DNA of 64,000 bases, taken from assembly GCF_019649055.1 (NCBI RefSeq), contig NW_026570221.1:4154001-4218000 (forward strand), given 5' to 3'. Below are positions 46,611 to 55,912 of the stretch, piece by piece (positions within the stretch are counted from its first letter, which is position 1; the number at the start of each line of letters is the position of its first letter). Under the pieces are notes generated by a model that was not told the origin of the DNA, did no database searches, and saw only the letters and a list, made by a program, of their open reading frames with translations. Source of the stretch: Paramacrobiotus metropolitanus. Taxonomy: Eukaryota; Tardigrada; Eutardigrada; Parachela; Macrobiotidae. Position numbers and translations under genes: made by a program.

Positions 46611-47329
46611 GTACGTATCTGTAATTACAGTACTATTAAATTTTAGCATTAATTTCCTTAGCGTACGGTTGGATATGGCCGGGAATTGCGCTTGTATTGA
46701 TGGAAAATTACGGTATCCGCCATTTGGTCAGTTCAAAACATTTCAGCATAAAATCAGCAAAATTAATAGTGGGCATAGATTGCCGGAACTCTGTTCGAAC
46801 ACAGAAACGCAGGTTCGTACAATATATGCGCTAAAGCCACGCATCCACCTCGTTTACAGCGACACTGTTCCTGTGTGGACTACGAAAAATCCAGGCATTC
46901 GTTACCATCCTACCCTTAAAACTGCAACATCGCAGTTTTAACAGTGAAGACCTCTCGTACACCCTCCAGCAAAGGGAAAGGAACGCCGTTGTGCTGGCAA
47001 ATAATTATTCCAGGAAACTAAATCGGTGACAATAACTGCTGGAGAATTTCGTTTTCTCATTATGTCACAATAAACGCTTGTTTTTCTGGGTGCAGTTTCA
47101 ACTAGCACTAAAACTCTCTTTTACGAGATTATTAAGGAAATCTGCTATTGACAGTACGCACCTTCATGGTGACCGATTAACTGGTAAGAAATACTAGGAA
47201 TCGGAACTTTCGATAGCTTTATGTATCTTCACAGATTATTTGCTGATATATGTATCTGTAATTGCGTTTTGCGTAGGCCATAAAGTTAGCAGTATGGAAA
47301 AATAAATTGTAAACATCAAACAATCGTCA

Positions 47330-47650
47330 TTGTCCAGCGGAAATCGCTGGCTGGCTGACGACATTTCTAGCCGATTGCCATCGAAATGTTTCACTAGCCT
47401 AGATTGCACAGCCAGCGACAGTAAAACGCACACAGTACCATACATTCGACTGCAGGTTCTCACGGCGGTAAAAGCGTCATTTCAGGTGCGATGCAACTGT
47501 GATAACATGAACGATCGTAAATGCATTTGCCACGTTCCCTTGTTATATCGTTCGGCGCAATATAAAGGCATTCCTCAACATTTGCACTACTTCTCTCAAT
47601 CCAATTACCGGTTACTGGCGAATCGGATATTGCGCTCACATAAACGGTAA
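47330..47650 (+). pseudogene. Ig-like exon relic, block II, cut off by the LINE
   Basis: An open plus-strand frame includes DDISSRLPSKCFTSLDCTAS and TVPYIRLQVLT, which resemble the final strands of an Ig domain. Block I (30660-30800) keeps the same frame up to a stop after QVLTAI. The LINE starts about 20 bp beyond the end of this frame. The opposite strand is also open and conserved (MYGTVCVLLSLAV...), so the coding strand is not certain. Confidence 0.35.
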
Positions 47651-47671
47651 TAAACCTAAGGAAGTTATTTA

Positions 47672-50600
47672 ATTATTATTATTATTATTACGGCACAAGA
47701 GCAGACAACCCCGAAGGGACTTCACGTCTGGTCGAACAAAAACAATTTTCTGCTAAAAAAAACATTTAGGAGAGATTAACAGATCTGAGTAGAAATTTGA
47801 AAGAAGGTACAGAACTGGCTTCGAGAATTTTAGGATTAACAGCAAGAATTTTATCAAGAAGACGCTTTAGGCGCATTTCCATAGTCCACCCTCCGATAAC
47901 TTTCTTTGCCCGCGTAACATCGATCCGGGCCGGCTTCCGCAAGTTGTAGCGCGTGGTATTATCTTTTACTTGGATCATGTCCAGGAGGTAGGCCGGAAGC
48001 GGGAACTGATCTTTATTCCAGAACTTGAACAACCACACCGCATCGCTCTGACGCCATCGGTCGAATATGTGAGGGATACCCAACTTCTGATACAGTTCCG
48101 GAGTAACCGGTATCTTGTAATCAGTGATGGTTTTCAGAGCTTTACGTTGTAGTCCGACTAGCTTGTCGCGCTCAGTCGAAGACGCTGCAGACCATACCGG
48201 CGACTGGTGTGCGATATGGCAGCCGAAGCAGGCGTGATAAAGACCTTTGCGCTGTGACATGCTGAGCCCTTGTTGTGCCCGTTTAATCATGGCAATGCCT
48301 AAATTCCCTTTCCGTTGTACCTTTCTGAACTGCTCATTCCACTTCAGGTGATTATCGATTTCAACACCAAGATACCGTACACATTTCGCAATGTTAATTA
48401 CCGACCCATTAATGACGACTTCCGGATCCGGTTCTGTATTTCGGTCAGAACATAAATACATCGCTTGGCATTTCTTTGGGTTTACTTGCAATAAATTTTC
48501 TTCCAGTGCTCGGCCGACGCGCACTAGTCCACTGTTCAGTTTCGCGGCCGCAATGCTTTTCGTTCGTCCAGTCGCATGAGCGATCGTATCATCTGCAAAG
48601 CAGTCGACATCGCAATCGCCTGCTCCCAACATCAGCACGTCATTAATGTATATGGTGAAAAGAATCGATCCCAGCACAGTCCCTTGTGGTACACCAGATG
48701 TTAACGGTAGCCAGTCAGACACTCGTTGACCATCTCGCACCCGCTGTACTCTTCCGGTGAGGTAACTGTGCAGCCACTTCACTACGATATCCCCGGCTCC
48801 TATTCGCTTCATCTTTTCTAACAACCGTGAATGGCTTACACTGTCGAATGCTTTCTTGAGATCTAAAAAACACACTGCCATCACATTGCTACTGTCCAGT
48901 GTCTTTTTCCACTTTTCCGTTGTTTTTAGTAAAAGAGTTTCACAGGAATGGCCGTCTCGGAATCCAGACTGATTTGGGGATAGGATGTTGTGCTCTTTCA
49001 GAAAGCGCACTAGTTGAAGTTGTACACATTTCTCGAAAATTTTCGAGAAATTACAGAGCAGCGAAATCGGACGAAAATCGTCAACACACTGCGGGGAACT
49101 GCTTTTAGGTAATGGGAAAACTTCGGCTTTTTTAAAGACGGAAGGAAACACTCCGTCATCTAGCGACCGATTCACCATCTGCGTTAAGACTGGGGCAATT
49201 AACGGCGCGATCTTTTTCAGCAGTTTTGGTGGCATCCCATTTGGCCCGGGGCTTTTCTTTTTGGAAGCCATTTGATGCAGTATCCCGGCCACCACTGCTG
49301 TATCAACATGCGCGAACCTAGAAAACAAAGTATTACTTTCGTCCCCCGGCGGCGGTTGCCCTGGGGGATCATGTGGAATTCCGTGTTGGCCCATGGTTAC
49401 AAAGTGACGATTAATCTCGTTCAAATTAGCTGCAACTGCACGGGGACTCGCATCTTTCTTCAGTGTTCGGCCAATTTCCTTCCACACAACGTCACTTCTG
49501 CGTTTATTTTCTTTGAAGAATTCTTCTTTAGCATTCAAAATAGCCGTAGCGACTTGCTGTTTTACACGCTTGTACTCCCGAGTTAGCTGATCATATATCG
49601 GTGTTCCACGCGCCTTACATTTCTGCTCGTACATCTGGTCTTTCGTTTTTATCGGTTTTTTAATGTCGTCATTCATCCACGGTGGAGATGCGCGTTTTAT
49701 TCGCCGGGTGCGAGTAGGGAAACATTTGTCAACCACAGCTGAGAGATCATTCACAAAGTGCTCCACAACATCATTTAAATCACGCTGTTCGTCACAATGC
49801 TCGTAGTGTTTCACGACTTCATCGACTTCGTCCAAGAACTTACTGTCCTCCGTATTACTCCACATTCGAAACTGAATGGTTTGGTGAATTGGAATTTTGG
49901 TTTTGTACTGTGCAACAGTACGACACAAGCGATGATCTGAAAAACTGACATCAGTCGCAGGCATGCTGGTATACAGGGAAGGGGGGCAACAGAGCATAAT
50001 ATCGATTTTACTGCAACTGATGGAATTCACGTTGTCTTTCTTCATTTTTCTATTAGCCACGCGAGTGTAGCCCAAAACTTTCTCGTCTAAGTTGAAATTT
50101 GTTAGCAAATCATGGTAATAGCGGTGGTACGGAGCGCTGCTGGTAGATGTATCAATATTTAAATCTCCCGTAAGCACGTAATCACAATCAGGGAACTGAG
50201 ACAGGGTATTGTCAATATGCGCAAATAAATATTCCGTATCACGAGCGTTGGAATCCGGAGCGCGATAAATCAAGCCAAGCAATACTTTTCGCTTACCGAT
50301 TTGTAACAAAACCCACAAGGTTTCACAATGAGCATACGTTTCCTTATATTCCACAAGCTTACAGATAATGTAATTAGGCACATACAATAGGGAGACCCCC
50401 GCCGCGAACCTTGCTGTGGTCTTTACTGCGATCTTTCCGAAACAGCTTGTAACCAGGGACTTCATATAGCTGATCAGGATCCGAAGATGATAAGTGAGAT
50501 TCCGAAATACAGAAAATTTTAGAAAGATTGTCGTCAGAAAGAAGGATACGTTCAACCAACTCATGCTTGGTTGAATTACGATTACTAATGCCCTGTATAT

Positions 50601-50835
50601 TTAGATGGTAATAAGCCACTGATGACAAGCCACAGCGTTTTTTGGTCCCCATATCAAAAATACACAACTGATTTTAACAAGCCTACAATCGAAAGATTCA
50701 GAAAAAATTACTGAACATTCTACTACAGAAAAAAAATTACTTTTACTTCATTTTGAATGGAAAAAGTTAATGAAACTATGCTGGCTAGACGGAGCTAAAT
50801 GTAGCCCGCCCGCCAGCCAGCCATATATCTGCGTA
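47672..50835 (-). mobile_element. Non-LTR retrotransposon (LINE), 5'-truncated
   Basis: The 3' end, read on the minus strand, is GTTGTCTGCTCTTGTGCCG followed by (TAA)6 at 47689-47672, a typical LINE tail. The element encodes an apurinic-type endonuclease and a reverse transcriptase, and lacks a first open frame, so it is 5'-truncated. Block I supplies the empty site: block II homology resumes at about 50836. A loose duplicated AGTTATTT/AGTTTTATTT motif at the junctions could be the target duplication. The clade is not settled; a CR1/Jockey-like group is my guess. Confidence 0.88.
47766..50667 (-). pseudogene. LINE endonuclease-reverse transcriptase, frameshifted
   Basis: The N-terminal endonuclease part (50667-50374; LNIQGISNRNS, CISESHLS) is in one frame and the rest (to 47766) in another. 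The switch falls at a G5 run after KVRGGG, near 50397. In the long frame (932 codons from its formal start) endonuclease motifs are GDLN (133-136) and SDH (209-211). Reverse transcriptase motifs are FRPISLLCNFSKIFEK, FLDLKKAFDS (about 566-575), SGVPQGTVLG (623-632) and the catalytic FADD (656-659). All RT motifs look intact. A single homopolymer shift suggests either a young inactivated copy or a base-call error. Confidence 0.88.
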
Positions 50836-50938
50836 GTTTTATTTCTTAATAATTCGATGTGTGTGCATGGCATTCAGCGTATGGAATCACCAACATTTAT
50901 AATTATTATGATACTATTACCGTTCTGTTGTTCCGCAG

Positions 50939-51162
50939 TATGAGAATCTATGAATGTGGTATAATATTGCGCAATGATGTCGATGTGCAATCGGCAACCG
51001 TTGCTGTGCTTATTGACGGATTAACGGTGCCAGCGTCCAGTTTATCCATTATCGTGCAACGTAATTGGTCCAACATCCGAAATGCGGATATTTCTGTATC
51101 GGCCGTCATACGACTACCCATACTGCGTGGCGTGAACCCGGCAAAGAAAAACAGTAATTCAG
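50939..51162 (+). pseudogene. Ig-like receptor exon, block II
   Basis: Follows a good acceptor (CTGTTGTTCCGCAG) and ends at a GTAGGA donor. The frame is open throughout: RIYECGIILRND, then SATVAVLIDGLTVPASSLSI and NWSNIRNADISVSAVIRLP. YxC...ATVAVL fits the last two strands of an Ig domain. Block I has the same exon with a stop and frameshift (31110-31320). Here the exon itself is undamaged, but the LINE has inserted about 100 bp upstream and the following transmembrane segment of block I is deleted. The gene as a whole is probably dead. Confidence 0.4.
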
Positions 51163-51215
51163 GTAGGACGACGGCGATAAAGGTCGCCGTGCATCTAAGC
51201 TCTTTATTTTGCTGA

Positions 51216-52675
51216 AATATCGCTGCTTGTTACAGTTACAGCATTAACGCTGTTAACGATTGTCGTACAGTAAACAGACATTGCGTGGTGCGATTGGTTG
51301 CTCCAACGCTGCGGCGGTAGATATTTTAGCCGCAACGGCGCGAATGACATTATTAAGACGGTTGGTGTTCGCAGCGCCATCTGGCGTTAATTTTAAGTCG
51401 TTGCCTGTGTTACTGTGATGAGTTATGTAGCAAAGAAGTGTGTGTAGCCTGGATAGGCATTTAGCGGGTGCTGATGGCCGATATGCGCAGTACACTGTGG
51501 TAAAACGAGCGAGTATGCGAGCGAGCCGAGCGGCATGCGAGCGAGCCTAGCGGCACTTTTGCTGCTCGTGCCGGGCTCTACAATCAGGTACAGATGCAAT
51601 CAGTTGCATATTATGCACACATGATGGTGCTCGTATCTGACTTGCATTACTCTATAGCAAATATAGGTAAGTTTAATGTTTATTATACGTGTACTTTATT
51701 ATACATTTATAATTTATTATTAAATATTTATCGTTTATTTCTTTTATTTTATTTCACAAGGCGGTAGCCGCGATACGATCATGTACACTTACATATCATA
51801 GTACCATAAACATAAAGCAGGTACATACGTTTTTTTTCATTTAAGCTAAGTATATAGGTATGCATATATATAGATATATAGGTATGATTACTTAATAAAT
51901 AGATAATGTATACGTACCTATGTATTGCTATTCAATAATTATGTATTCAATTTTGATCAAGTGAAATTATACAGTACAGTTAGTACAAAATTTAATAAGC
52001 TCATGTTTGTACTAATTAATTATCGTAGTTATTTGTTTTCTTTTTTTTGATTCACTTTTATTAAATACGAGTATTAGGTATAGTCTATAGATGGATAATT
52101 TAGGCGCACGTGTGTTTGCTTATCTTAATGGTGGCAAAACAAAGTAGGACATTTTTTTTAACACTATGATTTACGGTTCATATTTTCTTGTGCTGCAGTG
52201 CATGACTGTAATGACAGCATCATTAAATAAAAACTGTCTGTTTTCTGATGAGGTCTGCCGTTTGGTACATGCACGTACGCATAGTATTGCATACTGTACA
52301 TTCAGTCGACATATTTATTTCAGGTCTACATATTGACTTGATTACTTTTTTTCAAAACTACATCCAACGTATTTTCGGCAGTGCGTCCCGTTCCCAGTTT
52401 TTTATTGCACCATGCATAGCTCTAACCGGTTAATTTTCCAAATCGAACTAATCCCATACGCTTGATGAAATGTTATACCATAAAAATAACAGTGCCATTG
52501 TTACCGTCCATTGTTGTTAAATACAGATTGTAGTATCATAGTAATATTATTATGCAATCTACTTGTACTTCAAAACTAACAGCTATCAAACCACGATATT
52601 AATCAGTTACTGCATGTGTTTATGCTACGTATTTAAAACCACCATTCTGTGTTTTGCCGCAGGTCGGGAGGAGCA
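51216..52675. other. Intergenic, AT-rich; 3' flank of family 2 copy B
   Basis: Partner of parts of 31.5-36.5 kb. A short GC-rich direct repeat (GCATGCGAGCGAGCC-type) lies at about 51505-51555. The TGCTGCAGTGCATGACTGTA anchor near 52190 is shared with block I. No gene supported. Confidence 0.5.
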
Positions 52676-53044
52676 TTATCCGGCGTGACCTGGACGCGTT
52701 TGGAGCTCATCCTCGCACTCGCAGCGAGCCGCCGAGCCGAGGCATTTCCAGCGGGGGAAGCCGAAGCCGCGGCAGTACTGGGCACACCAGCTGTCCTGCT
52801 CATCCGGATGCGGCTGATGCTCGCTGCACAAATGGAAGCTCGTTCCGTTGATAATGCCATAAGTGGCCATGGGGACTACGCGGCGGACCACCCTCGGGTG
52901 ACGCAACGTGGCCGGGACGAACCAATTTTTAAGGAAGGCAAGCGGCATCCTTTCCTCATTAGTTACAACCGGAAGTCCGCTGGTTTTATCCACATGCACA
53001 ATGATGCTCACCGCGGATAGCATTAATGGCAGGACTGACAACAT
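52676..53044 (-). CDS. Family 2 defensin-like (CSalphabeta) prepropeptide, intact
   Basis: 122 residues from ATG to TAA in one exon. Residues 1-24 form a signal peptide (MLSVLPLMLSAVSIIV...). A propeptide follows, with a basic RVVRR site at 51-55. The predicted mature peptide has six cysteines at 73, 87, 91, 101, 108 and 110: C-x13-C-x3-C-x9-C-x6-C-x-C. That spacing fits the invertebrate defensin CSalphabeta consensus, in which C-x3-C sits on the helix and C-x-C on the last strand. An NGT sequon lies at residue 66. Defensins are secreted antimicrobial effectors; the same fold also serves ion-channel ligands, so activity is not proven. The start and stop are conserved in copy A (36574-36943). 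It is the only one of five defensin-like copies here with no lesion. A TATATA box on the minus strand near 53435 could be its promoter. Confidence 0.85.
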   Translation of the reverse strand: MLSVLPLMLSAVSIIVHVDKTSGLPVVTNEERMPLAFLKNWFVPATLRHPRVVRRVVPMATYGIINGTSFHLCSEHQPHPDEQDSWCAQYCRGFGFPRWKCLGSAARCECEDELQTRPGHAG

Positions 53045-54565
53045 TTATATGAAAGGTCAACACATCGCAATGCCAAAAGCAGCGACAATGTAAGTACTCA
53101 ATGAGAAAAATAGAAAGGAAATTCCATGCATGTACGAACTAGGAAAAATTAACCGGGGAACCAGGCAATTTAAACAGCGTCGCCCATCGCCATAATATTT
53201 GAGTCAACGTAGAATAATTATGAGCGTAATGTACGGGGTTCGTATAAAGTTGCGTAGAATTTTAATGTAATTTTTTAAACAAGAGCATTAGCTGCAAAAC
53301 TCGGTAGTAATTAATTAAGTGCGGTTCGGCGGTGTTCCTCGTTTTGGTTTCAAGCGGAAGCCATGGGAATTCCGCAGGTTTACAATGCTCGCTCATGGTG
53401 CAGTGTGGAGGGGTGGTGCCTCCGGCGCGATATATACCGAATGCAGTTAGTGGAAAACAGAGAATTTGTAGCGCAGCCAATGGCAAAGATTTTCTCGTAC
53501 GACGTATAGCAAAGTTCAGGACGTAATAATACCTATGGCAAAAATGGCAACGTATAGTAAAGTTCAGGACGGTCCACGTTCCGGGGAAGAACGCTGACGA
53601 AGCCAGCGAAAATTGGCTGGACGCCCTAAAATTGTCAATCAACCAGTTGTACAACGCTGCCGACCACAGCAGTGCCCTTTGATCATGACTCATGAGGGCG
53701 CGACACTGCGGTTGACGGGTGGATGGCGCAACCGCGGTATAAGATGAAATCATGCTGAATAATTAACGGATTATCCGCACACATCAAAATTTGTACCCAC
53801 TTCCGTTAAACATAAACAAATTGATGTAAAAAGATACAACAATTTTTGAAGGACTGTGTTTCCAGTCCCGTTAGCTAGTACCACTGCTGTCGAGTACAGG
53901 AAAAAGGCAATAATTATACTAACAAAATAATATTTTTCTGTTTATTGTTTCGGGAATGTACCGGTGCGTTAGTATAAAGGAATAGAGAGAGACGCTGCTT
54001 CACAGTTTGGTTTGCTTTTCTAAATGGAGCACTTTTGATACCCTTTCCAAAAAATCCAAGTTATCGTGCGGGTCTCCATCGCTGCGTTGAAAATATCGGT
54101 GTATGTCGTTACTGTATGGTTAACCAGTGCAAAATAGTCGGGTAATTCAGTGTTTTGTCAACATGTCTTGTCTCGTGCAGCGTGTTGATCGCGTGCAGCG
54201 CCGCTGTAGGGCAAAGTTTCTATAGTCCCGCATGCTGCAAATGTCACTGACAATGTCATTGTTATAACTTATTAGTACGGTCCGTACGGATGTCAACATC
54301 ACGTGCGCACGTGGCGTCTTCAGTCTGACTCTGCTAACAGACTCTGTCGTCTTATCTCGCTACCGGTCCTCTGAATGTTGTTTACTAATGTGATGATCTT
54401 AAGGCACGCCGCGCGTTGAGCAGGTGATTGTGGTAAGCAGATGGCCACTGGGATAAACGTACCTACAGAACCAGCGTTTAGTGTCTTCTTTGCGGGTTAT
54501 GGGCTCAACTGCCGTCTACCGACATCAACGGCCAGTAGCCACACTGTGCAATGCGGGTGTAACTA
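53045..54565. other. 5' flank of family 2 copy B
   Basis: Duplicate of 36944-38930. The long minus-strand frame at 53262-53753 is not conserved in block I, where only the CGCGACACTGCGGTTGAC segment and its neighbours survive, so I do not call it. The small frame matching 38574 is broken here (54187 region). Confidence 0.5.
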
Positions 54566-55310
54566 ATGTAATTAATAACCTCGATCCTCTGTTGCGGAGA
54601 GCTAGCACGCAGTAATGCTAGAATGTGTAAAGGTCAAACGCCAACTTTCCATTATAAGAAGGACGTCTTTTCAGTAGGTTGTAAGAACCTTAACACCGGC
54701 TTGTAGCGTACGTTATGACCGCCACGATCGCTGTTGGCTGATAATGGCCGAGCCGATATTGCTAATATTCAGGTGGTCTGCCTCGATTTCGATAGCGATC
54801 TGCCGACACCCTACAAATTAATTCGGTCTGTGACTTAGTGGCTATGCTGCTTACTGCTGGACGGATGCCCATTATTTTACTCTTTAGTCCGGTGCGTGAC
54901 TGTTCCACGCCCTCAACTGCTAAGGAAGTTAAAACTTTTCTCAGCAACGCGATGCCAGAAACTTTCGCGGGTGGGCAGCGTCGGGTATTGTTTTATCAAG
55001 CTGGCAGTTTCCTGGCTGGCAGTTTTATCAAGCTGGCAGTTTTATCAAGCTGGCAGTTTCGGCTCGCGATCTTAAAAATAAATTTTGTAACACTTTGACG
55101 CTTGTGAGGCTGTCTTGCAGCTCGATGTGTTAAATTGCTAATAATATTTCTTTCTCGCTTTACAGTAAAATTTAAGCAGCAATACGGTTACCTGTATTCT
55201 AATTATTTTGGTCAAAGTAAGCTTTCATATTGAATGAGTTCTTGATATACTCGTCCCTAAATAGTAATGCAAATAATTATCGTAAGTACATTTTCGTTAC
55301 CTTCCATGTA
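54566..55310. other. Intergenic with a short tandem repeat
   Basis: 54991-55062 carries three copies of TTTTATCAAGCTGGCAG and one partial copy (CTGGCTGGCAG). No gene supported; the overlapping frames at 54762-54947 and 54838-55098 lack motifs. Confidence 0.5.
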
Positions 55311-55910
55311 CAGTGAAACCTCATCGTACGTACACCCCGAAGAAACGTACACCCCTCTATTACGTACGACAAATGTTGTACTGAATTAGGCCGTAGACTA
55401 AAGTACAGGGGGGAACCTCTACGTGACGCACACCTCAGCGTTGCGTACACGTACGCTTATTCTCTGTACCGCGTAAGCGTTCAGCTGTAAGCAAGCCACC
55501 TCGGGAATGCGTACACTGTTGTTTCAGGACTGGAGATTTTTCAACTTTCTGATGGGAAAGCTGTAAAAATCCAACGAAACAAAGTGAACTTCTTCCCAAT
55601 AACTAGATTTTCATATCCTGATTTAGGTTTCTATAATCTTTTCGGTTAAAAGTCTGCGAGAGAATTGGTCTCGTCAGTGTACATGTAAACAAATTGTTGC
55701 AGTTTTGTATATAAACCGAAAAAAGTACGCGTGTTTTTAAGGTTTCAAGCATTGCGCAGTGTGTAAACAGCATTTCGTGGTGGGGCTGTGCCCCTAAGTC
55801 TGCTACACCCCCACGGGGGCGCTGGGGGTAGTTAATTTGAATTCCGCACACCCCTGAATTACGTACGAAATTTTCTGTACGGAGGTGTACGTATTTCAGA
55901 GGTTTCACTG
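55311..55910. mobile_element. Pogo/Tigger-like MITE, 600 bp
   Basis: Starts CAGTGAAACCTC and ends GAGGTTTCACTG, with TA on both sides (55309-55310 and 55911-55912). CAGT-starting TIRs with a TA duplication are typical of pogo/Tigger elements of the Tc1-mariner group. The subterminal parts share TACGTAC, ACACCCC and GTGTACG motifs in both orientations. No transposase frame is present. The minus-strand frame at 55603-55908 runs across the element and is not a gene. Confidence 0.85.
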
Positions 55911-55912
55911 TA

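Larger units (their letters stand above)
44225..54565. repeat. Segmental duplication block II
   Basis: Direct, collinear partner of block I (27370-38930), carrying the same element order. It is shorter outside the LINE because the 31.7-32.5 and 32.8-35.6 kb parts of block I have no counterpart. It includes the only intact defensin-like gene. The LINE at 47672-50835 is absent from block I, so it inserted after duplication or was lost from block I. Confidence 0.9.

Noticed and set aside
52649-53093. Plus-strand 123-codon frame over the intact defensin-like gene
   Set aside because: Antisense shadow; no signal peptide or conserved pattern.
53262-53753. 163-codon minus-strand frame upstream of the intact peptide gene
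   Set aside because: Not preserved as a frame in the duplicate block and without motifs; probably 5' flank.
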